From contig NZ_KB911581.1 in NCBI RefSeq assembly GCF_000383595.1, forward strand, positions 4,186,496 through 4,250,495: DNA of 64,000 bases. The letters run 5' to 3'. Under the pieces are notes generated by a model, which was given only the letters and a program-made list of their open reading frames with translations, was not told the origin of the DNA and ran no database searches. Of the stretch, positions 40,451 to 49,806 are shown in pieces. This DNA comes from Streptomyces bottropensis ATCC 25435 (GTDB lineage: Bacteria; Actinomycetota; Actinomycetes; Streptomycetales; Streptomycetaceae). The stretch's first letter is position 1, and each line of letters starts with the position of its first letter. Both the position numbers and the translations under genes were made by a program.

Positions 40451-42163
40451 GTGACGCTCCGCAGTGCGCAGTGGTACGGGGGGCAGGACCGCAACGCCTA
40501 CATCCACCGGGCGTGGATGCGGCGGGGCGTGCCGGACGACGCCTTCACCGGCCGGCCGCAGATCGCCATCGCCAACACCGCCTCCGATCTGACGCCCTGC
40601 AACGCTCATCTGGACGAGGTCGCGGCCTCGGTGCGCAACGGTGTGTACGAGGCGGGAGGCATCCCGCTGGACCTGCCGGTGGTGTCGCTGGGCGAGACGA
40701 ACGTGCGGCCCACCGCGATGCTCTGGCGGAACATGGCCGCGATGGCCACGGAGGAGATGCTGCGCGCGAACCCCATCGACGGCGTGGTGCTGCTCGGCGG
40801 CTGCGACAAGACGATCCCGTCGCTGCTGATGGCCGCCGCGTCGGTGGACCTCCCGGCGGTCGTGGTCCCCGGCGGGCCGATGCTCAACGGCACCTTCCGC
40901 GGTGGCCTGCTGGGCTGCGGCACCGGAGTGTGGCAGCTGTCGGAGGAGGTGCGGGCGGGCACGCTCTCCCAGGAGCAGTTCACCCGCTCCGAGTCGTCGA
41001 TGATCCGCAGCCGGGGGCACTGCAACACGATGGGGACGGCGTCGACGATGGCGCTGGTCGCCGAGGCGCTGGGCACGGTGCTCCCCGGCGTGGCGGGGAC
41101 GCCCGCACCCGACAGCAGGCTGTTGGCGGCCGCGCACCGAACCGGCCGGCTGGCCGTGGACATGGTGGGCGCCGACCGGCGGCCGGGCACCTTCCTGACC
41201 AGGGCGTCCTTCCACAACGCCATCGTGGCGCTGGCCGCGATCGGGGGTTCCACCAACGCCGTCGTCCATCTCCTCGCCATCGCCGGCCGACTGGGCGTCG
41301 AGCTGTCGCTCGACGACTTCGACCGGATCGGCTCCCGGGTGCCGGTCCTGGTGGACCTCCAGCCGGCCGGCCGCTTCCTGATGGAGGACCTCCACCGCGC
41401 CGGCGGGCTGCTCGCCGTTCTGCGGGAGGTCCGTGACCTGCTCGACCCCGGGGCGCTGACCGTCACCGGCGAACCGCTGGTCGACTTCCTCGACGAGGCC
41501 CCCGTCTGGGACGCCGAGGTCATCCGCCCGCGCGCCGAACCGCTGGTCGCCGAGGGCGGCATCGCCGTCCTGCGCGGCAACCTCGCCCCCGACGGCGCCC
41601 TCGTCAAACCGGCCGCCGCCTCCCCGCACCTGCTCCGGCACCAGGGCCGGGCCGTCGTCTTCGACTCCGTCGAGGACTTCCACGCCCGCGTCGACGACCC
41701 CGGCCTGGACGTCGACGCCGACTCCGTCCTCGTCCTGCGCGGCTGCGGCCCCAAGGGCTATCCGGGCATGCCCGAGGTCTCCAACATGCCGCTGCCGAAG
41801 AAGCTCCTCGAACAGGGCGTCCGGGACATGGTCCGGGTCTGCGACGGCCGGATGAGCGGCACCGCGTACGGCACGGTCGTCCTGCACGTCGCCCCGGAGG
41901 CCGCCGCCGGTGGCCCTCTCGCCCTCGTCCGCACCGGCGACCTCATCACCCTCGACGTCGAGGCACGCCGCATCGACGTCGACGTACCCGCCGCAGAACT
42001 CGCCCGCCGCGAGCCGAGCCGGGCCACGGTCGAAGGCTTCGCCGCACCCCGGCGCGGCTGGGAACGCCTCTACGTCGACCATGTCCTGCAGGCCGACACC
42101 GGCGCCGACCTCGACTTCCTCATCGGCTCCAGCGGCTCCGAGGTGAGCCGGGAGTCGCACTGA
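40451..42163 (+). CDS. IlvD/Edd-family dehydratase (sugar-acid dehydratase type)
   Basis: A 570-residue enzyme from GTG 40451 (GGAAGGGG site). Iron-sulfur cluster cysteines are in NTASDLTPCNAHLD, LLGGCDKTIPSLLMA and GHCNTMGTAST. The catalytic-domain motifs include IGGSTNAVVHLLAIAG, LRGCGPKGYPGMPEV and DGRMSGTAYGTVVLHV. The family dehydrates dihydroxy acids or aldonates. The length, the TPCNAHL variant and linkage with an IclR regulator and a polyol-type dehydrogenase favour a pentonate or hexonate dehydratase over branched-chain amino-acid IlvD. Confidence 0.85.
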   Translation: MTLRSAQWYGGQDRNAYIHRAWMRRGVPDDAFTGRPQIAIANTASDLTPCNAHLDEVAASVRNGVYEAGGIPLDLPVVSLGETNVRPTAMLWRNMAAMATEEMLRANPIDGVVLLGGCDKTIPSLLMAAASVDLPAVVVPGGPMLNGTFRGGLLGCGTGVWQLSEEVRAGTLSQEQFTRSESSMIRSRGHCNTMGTASTMALVAEALGTVLPGVAGTPAPDSRLLAAAHRTGRLAVDMVGADRRPGTFLTRASFHNAIVALAAIGGSTNAVVHLLAIAGRLGVELSLDDFDRIGSRVPVLVDLQPAGRFLMEDLHRAGGLLAVLREVRDLLDPGALTVTGEPLVDFLDEAPVWDAEVIRPRAEPLVAEGGIAVLRGNLAPDGALVKPAAASPHLLRHQGRAVVFDSVEDFHARVDDPGLDVDADSVLVLRGCGPKGYPGMPEVSNMPLPKKLLEQGVRDMVRVCDGRMSGTAYGTVVLHVAPEAAAGGPLALVRTGDLITLDVEARRIDVDVPAAELARREPSRATVEGFAAPRRGWERLYVDHVLQADTGADLDFLIGSSGSEVSRESH

Positions 42164-42338
42164 CGGGAGACCGTCCGCGGCCGTACGCCTCCGGGCGGCC
42201 ACCGTGGCGTCCTCGGTGGGAGGCGGGGGCCGCGAGGCGGCTCACGCGACGTGGCGCGCGGTCGCGAGGGAACACTGGGATGCTGTTGCTGGACAAAAAG
42301 CGCTGCCCAAGTTCCGACGGCCGGTGGTGGTGGAAACC

Positions 42339-45020
42339 ATGGCAAGGTCCGGGGAGAGTGGTTCGGGGTTGGTGCCCCCGTGCGCCGACCCCCGGGGCGA
42401 CCCGTTCCTGCGCACCCGGTTCGCCGTACCGGCCAGGCCCGCCACCTTCGTCCGGCGGGGCCGCCTGGTCGACCACCTCGACCGGGCCCTGACCACGCCG
42501 CTGACCGTGGTCAACGGCGCCGCCGGCGCCGGCAAGACCCTGCTCGTCGCCGACTGGGCCGCACGGCGGGAGCCGCCGGTCGCCTGGCTCACCACCGAGG
42601 CCGGGGACCAGGGCCCCGGCATGTTCTGGGCCTACGTCCTCCAGGCACTGCGCGCCGCAGGTGTGCCCCTGTCGCCCGAGATCGGCTGCCCGGCCGACGC
42701 CGGCCGCGTCGACCGTACGCTGCTGACGCGGCTCGCCGCTGAGCTGGGCGGCCGGGAGCGGCCCGTGATCATGGTGCTCGACGAGTTCGACCGGGTGACC
42801 GACCCGGAGATCGCGGACCAGCTGGAGTTCGTGCTCCACCACGCGGCGCGCGGCCTGCGTCTGATCCTCGTCACCCGCACCGAACCGTTGCTGCCCCTGC
42901 ACCGCCACCGGTCCGCAGGCGACCTGACCGAGATCAGGAACGCCGAGCTGGCCTTCACGCCCGAGGAGGCGTCCGTCCTGCTGGACCGGCACGGCCTGCG
43001 GCTCACGGTGCCGCTCGCGCGGGCGCTCGTGGAACGCACCCGAGGCTGGGCGGCCGGTCTGCGACTGAGCGCGCTCGCCGCGCGGGAGAGCCCGGACCCG
43101 GAGACGTATCTGAAGCGGTTCGAGGTCGAACGCACCGCCGTCGCCGACTTCCTGCTCGCGGAGGTGCTCCAGCGGCAGACCCCCGAGACACAGGACCTCC
43201 TCCTGCGGGTCAGCGTCCTGGAGCGGATCCGCCCCGAGCTGGCGGACGCGCTGACGGAACGCGGCGACGCCGCCGCCATCCTGGCGGAGCTGCACCGCGG
43301 GAACGCGTTCGTCGAGGACCTCGGGCACGCCTGGTACCGGCTCCACCCGCTGTTCGGGGAGATCCTCCGCGCTCATCTGCGGATGCGCCGGCCCGGCCTG
43401 GAACCCGTGCTCCACCGCCGCGCCGCAGACTGGCTGCGCCGCTCGGGACTGCTCGCCGAGGCCCTCGGGCACGGGGCCGCCGCGGGCGACTGGGAGTTCA
43501 CCGCCGGAGCCCTCGTCGACGACCTCGCCATCGGCCAGCTGTTCACCGGACTGCGCTCCGACGACCTGGCCGAACTGTTCTCCCACATGGGCCCCGAGGC
43601 GACGAGCCCCGCCGCGCACCTCGTACGGGCGGCCCGCGAACTCTCCCGGTGCGAACTCGACCGGGGCCTGAGCCACCTGCGGCACGCGGAGCGGGCTCTG
43701 GCGGGGGAGGAGGACGGGGCCGGGGACGAGCCCGGTCCGGCGGCGGCCCGGCTGAGCTGTCTGCTGCTGGAGGCGCTGGCCGCCCGGCTGACCGGCTCAC
43801 CGGGCCGGGCGGAACTGGTGGCCGGGACGGCCGAGAGACTGCGCGAACAGGTCCCCGACCACCTTCTCGACGCGCACCCCGAACTCACCGCCCTGCTCCT
43901 GGCCCACCTGGGCTCGACGCGACTGTGGGCCGGGCGCTTCGAGGAGGCACGCGCCGCGCTGGCCCTGGTCGCCGACGGCTGCGGGGACGTGTCGACGGCA
44001 CTGCCGCGCGAGGACTGTCTCGGGCGGCTGGCCCTCATCGACTATCTGAACGGCTGGCTCGGCAGAGCCGAACGCAAGGCCACGGCGGCGCTGACCCTCT
44101 CCGAGCGGTACAGCCTGCCGCAGCCCTCCGGCTTCGGCATCGCACGGCTGGTCCTGGCCGCCGTCGCCGTCGACCGCGACGAACTGCTGCTGGCCCGCGC
44201 CCACCTCGACGCCGTGGCGGACGCCCCGCCCACCATGCGGGATCCGGTGACCGAGGCCGGCCGGACCATCGCCACCGCCCGTCTGCTGCTGGCCCGCGGG
44301 GACACGCGCGGCGCCCTGGCCGCCGCCGAACCGGCCGTTGCCGCCGACGTGGCCTCGCCCTGGGCGCGGGGACACACCGCCCTGGTCGCCTCCGCCGCCC
44401 ACCTCGCCCGGGGCCGGCCCGAGGAGGCCGCCGCACTGCTGCACGCCGTACCCGGCCGCCAGCCGGTCTGCGCCGTGGGGGAGGCACGGGCCCGGCTGGC
44501 CGCGGGCACGCCCCTCGCCGCGCTCGACCTGCTGGACGGGGTGCTGTCCGAGAGCCGTACCGGGCCCGCGGTGACCGTACGGGCCCTGCTGGTCCGCGCG
44601 GAGGCCGCGCACGCGGCGGGAGACCGGGCCGCCGTGCGCCGGCTCGTCGCCCAGGCCCTCCACGAGGCCCGGCGCGAACGGCTGCGCCGTCCCTTCGCCG
44701 AAGCCGGCGGATGGCTCCGGCCCGTCCTCGGCACCCCTGCGCTGAAGGGTCTCGCGGCAGGCTGGCTCACCCCGGGACCCGCCCCGCACACCGGGGCACC
44801 CGGTCCCGAGGACCGGCCACCGGTGGTGGAGGACCTGAGCGGACGCGAGCGCGACGTACTGCGGCGGCTGGAGCGGATGATGTCGACCGACGAGATCGCC
44901 GCCGATCTGTGCGTGTCGGTGAACACCGTCAAGACCCACCTCAAGAGCGTCTTCCGGAAACTGGCCGTCAACCGCCGCAACGACGCCGTACGCCGCGCCC
45001 GCGAACTCCATCTGCTCTGA
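42339..45020 (+). CDS. MalT-like ATP-dependent LuxR-family regulator
   Basis: An 893-residue protein. The N-terminal STAND ATPase includes Walker A VNGAAGAGKTLLVADWA, Walker B IMVLDEFDRV and LILVTRTEPLLPLHR. A central helical, TPR-like sensor region (about 330-800) is followed by the C-terminal LuxR HTH: LSGRERDVLRRLERMMSTDE, IAADLCVSVNTVKTHLKSVF, RKLAVNRRNDAV. ATG at 42339 used, though no strong ribosome site is visible and the frame is open to 42204. Inducer unknown. Monocistronic with a terminator at 45042. Confidence 0.85.
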   Translation: MARSGESGSGLVPPCADPRGDPFLRTRFAVPARPATFVRRGRLVDHLDRALTTPLTVVNGAAGAGKTLLVADWAARREPPVAWLTTEAGDQGPGMFWAYVLQALRAAGVPLSPEIGCPADAGRVDRTLLTRLAAELGGRERPVIMVLDEFDRVTDPEIADQLEFVLHHAARGLRLILVTRTEPLLPLHRHRSAGDLTEIRNAELAFTPEEASVLLDRHGLRLTVPLARALVERTRGWAAGLRLSALAARESPDPETYLKRFEVERTAVADFLLAEVLQRQTPETQDLLLRVSVLERIRPELADALTERGDAAAILAELHRGNAFVEDLGHAWYRLHPLFGEILRAHLRMRRPGLEPVLHRRAADWLRRSGLLAEALGHGAAAGDWEFTAGALVDDLAIGQLFTGLRSDDLAELFSHMGPEATSPAAHLVRAARELSRCELDRGLSHLRHAERALAGEEDGAGDEPGPAAARLSCLLLEALAARLTGSPGRAELVAGTAERLREQVPDHLLDAHPELTALLLAHLGSTRLWAGRFEEARAALALVADGCGDVSTALPREDCLGRLALIDYLNGWLGRAERKATAALTLSERYSLPQPSGFGIARLVLAAVAVDRDELLLARAHLDAVADAPPTMRDPVTEAGRTIATARLLLARGDTRGALAAAEPAVAADVASPWARGHTALVASAAHLARGRPEEAAALLHAVPGRQPVCAVGEARARLAAGTPLAALDLLDGVLSESRTGPAVTVRALLVRAEAAHAAGDRAAVRRLVAQALHEARRERLRRPFAEAGGWLRPVLGTPALKGLAAGWLTPGPAPHTGAPGPEDRPPVVEDLSGRERDVLRRLERMMSTDEIAADLCVSVNTVKTHLKSVFRKLAVNRRNDAVRRARELHLL

Positions 45021-45041
45021 CGCCGCGATGTGGCGGGGCGC

Positions 45042-45067
45042 CACCACCGTGCCAGATCACGGTGGTG
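45042..45067 (+). terminator. Terminator hairpin after the LuxR gene
   Basis: CACCACCGTG and CACGGTGGTG form a perfect 10-bp stem with a 6-base loop, 21 bp after the stop. Confidence 0.7.
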
Positions 45068-45079
45068 CGGGGGCGGCCC

Positions 45080-45190
45080 GCGAGAAGACGCTGACGACCA
45101 GGCAGGGCCGTTCCGATCGAACCGCCGACCTGCCGCATGGCGTTGACGGTGGCGCGGGCGACACCGCGACGGCGGCGGTGAGCCAGGCAC
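45080..45190 (-). pseudogene. Remnant of an MFS exporter (minus strand)
   Basis: The minus strand reads VARATVNAMRQVGGSIGTAL, the late-helix motif of 14-helix DHA2 exporters (usually NAMRQVGGSLG). The frame has no start and the flanking residues do not look like a transporter. The rest of this 447-bp stretch (45021-45467) has no gene apart from the terminator. Confidence 0.5.
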
Positions 45191-45467
45191 GCGTCGTCGC
45201 CCTGGAGCGCCACGTCGCCGTGGAGGGTCGTGAACCGTAACTCCGTGCCCCCGGTCCTGCCCGTGATCGCGGCCGGTTCGCCGGACGTTACCGGTTCGCG
45301 ATTCTGCGGATCGTGGTCACCGGCCCGCCGGGGCGGCTGCCTCCCCCGTGGCGGGTGAGGCGCTGACAGGGCTTCTGAGCTGGGATGGTGGGGGTGGCCG
45401 GCCGGTGGCCTGTCGCCCCCGGACCGCCCCCACCGGGGTTCTGGGACAACTCGGCGTGGAGGACACC

Positions 45468-46445
45468 GTGGCGCACTGGCGGGCTCTGATCGTCCTCGGG
45501 ACGGCCCAGTTCCTGATGGTTCTGGACACGTCCGTCATGAACGTCTCCATCAGCCAACTCGTCGAGGACTTCGACACCGAGGTCACCGCCATCCAGGGCG
45601 TGATCACGCTGTACGCGCTGGTCATGGCCGCCTTCATGCTCATCGGGGGGAGGTTCGGCGACATCCTCGGCCGCAGACGGCTCTTCTTCCTCGGCCTCGT
45701 GGTCTACGGCATCGGCTCGGCCGTGACCGCCGTCGCGCCCACGCTGTGGGTTCTCGGGCTCGGATGGTCGGTCATCGAGGGCCTCGGCGCGGCCATGGTG
45801 CTGCCGGCCATGGCCGCGCTCGTCGCCGAGTCCTACCGGGGGCGGGACCGGGCCGTCGCCTACGGCGTCATCGGCGGACTGGCCCGTCGGCCCGCTGCTC
45901 GGCGGCTGGGTGACGACGTACCGGGCATGGGGCTGCTCGCCTCGCAGCTCGGCAACGTCGTGCAGTCCAGCGCGGGGGAGGAGGAGCGCAGCGAGGTCGG
46001 CGGGCTGCAGTTCACGGCCCAGAACCTGGGGTCCGCGCTGGGCACCGCACTCATCGGATCGCTGCTCATCGGGTCCCTCGCCCATGCCTTCACCGCGCAG
46101 GTGGAGGACGATCCGAGGCTGTCGCAGGAGGCCCGGCAGCAGACGAGTGTCGCGCTCCAGGCCGGGATCAGTTTCGTCCCCACCGAGCAGGTGCGTACGG
46201 CGGCCGAGCGTGCCGGGCTGCCGCCGTCCGAGGTCGACGCGCTGGCCGACTCCTACGCGTCGGCCCAGCTGAACGGCCTCAAGGCGGCCATCCTCGCCAC
46301 CGGTGGCATCACCCTCGCCGCGTTCCTGGTCACCCCACGGCTGCCGACCGGACGCAAGGACCCTACGGCACCGCCCGGCACGGACGGCGGCTCCGGACCC
46401 ACCCCGGCGGCGGCACCCGGCTCGACCCGCCGGGACGGCGACTGA
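45468..46445 (+). pseudogene. DHA2-type MFS exporter with internal deletion and local frameshift
   Basis: GTG at 45468 has GGAGG upstream. The first part is a normal MFS N-terminus (RALIVLGTAQFLMVLDTSVM, GGRFGDILGRRRLFFLGLVV, YGVIGGLA). Between about 45885 and 45930 the sense moves to another frame (VGPLLGGWVTTYRAW). It then jumps to a late part of the protein (GMGLLASQLGNVVQSS, GLQFTAQNLGSALGTALIGS). About 200 or more residues, helices 6-11, are missing, and the frame happens to reopen, giving 325 residues in place of roughly 500. Very unlikely to transport anything. Confidence 0.75.
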
Positions 46446-46508
46446 GATCGCCACCAGGGCGGCTGAGAGACCGCCACCAGGACGACTGAGAGACCGCCAC
46501 CGAGGACG
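46442..46508. repeat. Three tandem copies of a 21-23 bp unit
   Basis: CTGAGA-type units start at 46442, 46463 and 46486, each with CCGCCACCAGG or a close variant. They follow directly after the MFS stop codon and overlap its TGA. Confidence 0.7.
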
Positions 46509-46555
46509 GCGACTCGCACGCGCGAACCACCCGCCACCGAGAGGAGACCGGGACG

Positions 46556-47083
46556 ATGTCCGCGACCGGGCCCGCATCCGCCACGACCCGTGACGAGCGC
46601 GGCGCCACGCGCCGGGCCCGCACCGACTACACCGGCGGGGTCTACGGATCCATGCTCGCGTCCTCCGTGCTCATCGGCGTCGGCACCCTGGGGTCCTATC
46701 CCCGCCTGGAGATCGTCCTGCTGTTGCTGCTCACCGGCCTCGTCTTCTGGATCGCCCACGTGCACGCCCAGCTGTTCGGGGCCCGGCTGTCGCGACGGGG
46801 GCTGGATCACCGGATCGTGCTGGAGGTGTGCCGTGACGAGTGGCCGATCGTCAACGCCGCCGTTCCGCCGGCCGCCGCCGTGGCCCTCAGTCCCGTCCTC
46901 GGCCTCGATGTGCCGGGCGCCCTGTGGCTGGCGATCGCGGTAGCGGTGACGGGACAGGTGTGCTGGTCCGCGGCGGCGGCCCGCCGGGCCGACGCCTCAT
47001 GGGGGCTGGTCGCCGTGACGGCCTCGGTCAATCTGGTGCTCGGTCTTCTGATCATCGGGTTCAAGCTCTATCTGACGCACTGA
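46556..47083 (+). CDS. Small membrane protein of 175 residues
   Basis: ATG at 46556 has GAGGAG upstream. A 25-residue polar N-terminus is followed by four hydrophobic helices (SMLASSVLIGVGTLGSYP, EIVLLLLLTGLVFWIAHVHA, ALWLAIAVAVTGQVCWSAAA, AVTASVNLVLGLLIIGFKL). The central loop has LDHRIVLEVCRDEWPIV. No family recognised. The gene stands between the decayed MFS gene and a 65-residue protein. Confidence 0.65.
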   Translation: MSATGPASATTRDERGATRRARTDYTGGVYGSMLASSVLIGVGTLGSYPRLEIVLLLLLTGLVFWIAHVHAQLFGARLSRRGLDHRIVLEVCRDEWPIVNAAVPPAAAVALSPVLGLDVPGALWLAIAVAVTGQVCWSAAAARRADASWGLVAVTASVNLVLGLLIIGFKLYLTH

Positions 47084-47219
47084 CTTTCACTGACCCACTG
47101 ACTCTCGCCGTCCCACCGACTCTCACCTTCCCGGGGTGAGGCCGACCGACGCTCCGGGACGCACGATCGCAGGAGAAGGGGCGCAGCCCGCCCGCCACCG
47201 GCCATGAGGACGACCGCTC

Positions 47220-47417
47220 ATGCGCTACGAGATACGCGTCGACGGAAGGTTGTCGAAGGCGCTGACCGGCGCCTTCCCCGAGCTGGACCATGTCGAGATG
47301 TCCGGCCACACCGTCCTGTTCGGGCACGTCGTCGACGAGGCGCATCTCTACGGCCTGCTGGCCCGCTGCCAGTCCCTCGGCCTACGGGTCCTCGAGATGC
47401 GCCAGCTGCCGGAGTGA
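47220..47417 (+). CDS. Conserved-looking 65-residue hypothetical protein
   Basis: ATG at 47220. The compact alpha/beta sequence MRYEIRVDGRLSKALTGAFP, then HTVLFGHVVDEAHLYGLLAR, resembles small Streptomyces proteins often found near regulators. The fold could be a single ACT-like ferredoxin module (beta-alpha-beta-beta-alpha). No known function. It is followed by a short GGAGCGAACC tandem (47419-47440). Confidence 0.65.
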   Translation: MRYEIRVDGRLSKALTGAFPELDHVEMSGHTVLFGHVVDEAHLYGLLARCQSLGLRVLEMRQLPE

Positions 47418-47474
47418 GGCGGAGCGAACCGGAGCGAACCGGAGTGGGACGCGATCCGGAGCAAGGAGTGACCG

Positions 47475-48890
47475 TCAAAGGTTCTCCGCGTGGACCCTGC
47501 CCGTGTGCGCGGCGACGCGGAGCACGTCGAAGTCCCGCTCGTTGCGGTCGGCGTAGGACTGCGCGAACTCGGCGAGCGCGCGGTCGAAGCGGTCGCTGCC
47601 GCCCAGGTAGGCGGCGATGGCGACCGGGTCACCGGAGCGGGCGTGGGCCCGCGCCAGGCTGGCCCCGCACACCCGCGCGAAGAGCCGCAGCATGTCGGGA
47701 TTCCAGGTCTCGGGCCGCGCGATGCCCTTCCAGTCGCGCAACTGCCGTACGTAGAAGTCCCGTTCGCGCCCGTCGAGACCGACGACGTGGGTCCAGCCCA
47801 GGAAGATGTCACTGGTCGTCTGGATCAGCCGCTGCCCCGACACCACCCGGCGGCCCTGGTTGTCCCAGCGGTCGCCGCCGAGCTGGGCGGAGAGGACGGA
47901 CGGCTGCGCCTCCTTGGCCTGGAGGAGCAGCGGGTCGGTGTCGTCCCGGCCGAGCAGGAGAATGATCCAGCAGCGCGTCCCGACGCTGCCGACGCCCACC
48001 ACCTTCCGGGCCATGTCGACGACGCGGTAGTGGCGCAGCAGATGCCGGCGTTCCGACGACAGGGTCCGTACGTACTGCTCCAGGACGTTCTGCAGCTCCT
48101 TCTCCTGCCCGCCCCCGGAAGGGTCCGTCAGCAGGTCCCGCAGGGGGGTGATCAGCGGCGGGTCGGGGGTGATCAGCCGTCCCTCGGACGTGATCCGGGT
48201 GAGCTTCTCGAAGGCCTGGAGGTGGGTGCGCGTCCGCGCCTTCGTGGCCGCCTCGGCGGTCCGGCGCCGGCTCCGTCTGTCCATCGAGGAGGCCACCAGC
48301 TCCCGCAGCCGGTCGGCGTCGTCCTGCGCGTACCAGATGTCCAGCGTGGGCATGCCGGCGAAGTCGCGCATCCGCCGCCGGTACGCCTTCACACAGGTCC
48401 GCACCGCCTTGTTCTGCTCGTGGGTGGAGAATCCGTTGGCCCGGCCCGCGATCACGAAGCTGGCCGCCAGCCGTTTCACGTCCCACTCGAACGGCCCGGC
48501 CAGCGTCTCGTCGAAGTCGTTGATGTCGAACACGAGATGGCGTTCGGGTGAGGCGAGCAGCCGGAAGTTGAGCAGATGGGCGTCGCCGCAGAGCTGCACC
48601 GTGAGGCCGCTGTTCGGCAGGGGCCCGAGGTCCGACGCCATGATGGCGGCCGCGCCCCGGTAGAAGCGGAACGGGGATTCGAGCATGCGGCCGTAGCGGA
48701 TCGGAACCAGCTCCTGGACCCGCGTGGCCGACTGACGCTCGATCACCTCGACCGGGTCGGTCCGTCCGGCGTCCGCGTCCGCCTCGAACCAGCCGTGGCA
48801 GGACCGCGAGGCGCGCTTGCGCGCGTTCCGGCCGTACTCCGCCCGCTCGGTCACGGACAGTGATGCCGTGAATGCGCTCGATACGGTCAT
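47475..48890 (-). CDS. DUF2252-family protein
   Basis: A 471-residue protein. The family core is visible: RMLESPFRFYRGAAAIMASD, LCGDAHLLNFRLLASPERH, FDINDFDETLAGPFEWDVKR and DRNERDFDVL near the end. The LCGDAHxxNF and FDINDFDE motifs resemble an aminoglycoside-phosphotransferase/kinase-like active site, so a small-molecule kinase activity is possible, though unproven for the family. ATG at 48890 has a strong AGGAGGTGTGGGTC site. Monocistronic. Confidence 0.85.
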   Translation of the reverse strand: MTVSSAFTASLSVTERAEYGRNARKRASRSCHGWFEADADAGRTDPVEVIERQSATRVQELVPIRYGRMLESPFRFYRGAAAIMASDLGPLPNSGLTVQLCGDAHLLNFRLLASPERHLVFDINDFDETLAGPFEWDVKRLAASFVIAGRANGFSTHEQNKAVRTCVKAYRRRMRDFAGMPTLDIWYAQDDADRLRELVASSMDRRSRRRTAEAATKARTRTHLQAFEKLTRITSEGRLITPDPPLITPLRDLLTDPSGGGQEKELQNVLEQYVRTLSSERRHLLRHYRVVDMARKVVGVGSVGTRCWIILLLGRDDTDPLLLQAKEAQPSVLSAQLGGDRWDNQGRRVVSGQRLIQTTSDIFLGWTHVVGLDGRERDFYVRQLRDWKGIARPETWNPDMLRLFARVCGASLARAHARSGDPVAIAAYLGGSDRFDRALAEFAQSYADRNERDFDVLRVAAHTGRVHAENL

Positions 48891-49076
48891 GACCCACACC
48901 TCCTGCGCCGCCGGACGGGCGTAGTTCCCCCCTCATCCTGCATCCGATTCGCGGGGATCACCCGCCGAGGGTGATCCGGCCAGGGTGCGGGCGCGGGGAC
49001 GCTGGCCCTCTGAGGTCACCGCACACCGTCGCGCGCCGACGGTGCCGAAGCGGCCGCTCGGCCGCGAGGAGGAGCC

Positions 49077-49787
49077 ATGACCGAGTCATCTGGCCCGGCA
49101 CCGCGTACCGGGACGGGCTCCGGGCCCGGCGGAACCGCCGAACGGCGCGGCGGAACGGCCGCCCCACCCCGTGGGGCGGCGCCCGGCGCCCCGGGCGACC
49201 CGGCGGAGACACTGGGGCGGATCGGCCGGTCCTGGACCTGGATCCTCGGCGCGGCACTGGTCACGCTGGTCCCGGGCGTCATCGTCCTGGTCTGGCCGGA
49301 CGAGACCCTGCACGTCCTCGCGGTCCTCATCGGCCTGTACCTGCTGGCGATCGGCGTGTTCCGGTTCGTCGGCGTCTTCGCCCGGGACGAAGCCGGTGAG
49401 CGGCTTTCCGGACTGCTGCTGGCGCTGCTGTGCGTCCTGGCCGGGGTGCTGTGCCTGCGGAACCCGCTGCAGACGATCGCCGCGCTCTCCCTGATCGTCG
49501 GGATCGTCTGGCTGGCGAGCGGCATCCTCACCCTGCACACCGCCCTCGCGGCCAAGGACCTTCCCCACCGCGGGTTCGTCCTCGTCGCCGCGGTGCTCGG
49601 CATCGTGGCGGGGATCGTGGTGCTGGCCCTGCCGACCGAGTCGGCCACGGCGCTGACCCGGCTGCTCGGCCTGTGGCTCGTGCTGCTCGGCCTGGCCGAG
49701 GCGGCGGTCGCCCTCGCATGGCGGGCCGCCCTGCACCGGGCGGGCCCGACGGGCGAGCACGGAGCGACCGCCGGACCCCCCGCGTGA
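49077..49787 (+). CDS. HdeD-like (DUF308) membrane protein
   Basis: A 236-residue protein. A Pro/Gly-rich N-terminus of about 50 residues is followed by six hydrophobic helices arranged as three DUF308 pairs (WTWILGAALVTLVPGVIVLV, VLAVLIGLYLLAIGVFRFVG, LLLALLCVLAGVLCLRNPL, GFVLVAAVLGIVAGIVVLAL). HdeD-like proteins are linked to acid and envelope stress. ATG at 49077 has GGAGCC. First of a run of four membrane-protein genes on this strand. Confidence 0.8.
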   Translation: MTESSGPAPRTGTGSGPGGTAERRGGTAAPPRGAAPGAPGDPAETLGRIGRSWTWILGAALVTLVPGVIVLVWPDETLHVLAVLIGLYLLAIGVFRFVGVFARDEAGERLSGLLLALLCVLAGVLCLRNPLQTIAALSLIVGIVWLASGILTLHTALAAKDLPHRGFVLVAAVLGIVAGIVVLALPTESATALTRLLGLWLVLLGLAEAAVALAWRAALHRAGPTGEHGATAGPPA

Positions 49788-49806
49788 CCGAGGAGGAGGT
49801 GGAGTC

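Noticed and set aside
39527..42202. An 891-codon minus-strand frame across the IclR and dehydratase genes
   Set aside because: It crosses two well-supported genes on different strands and has no family motif; shadow frame.
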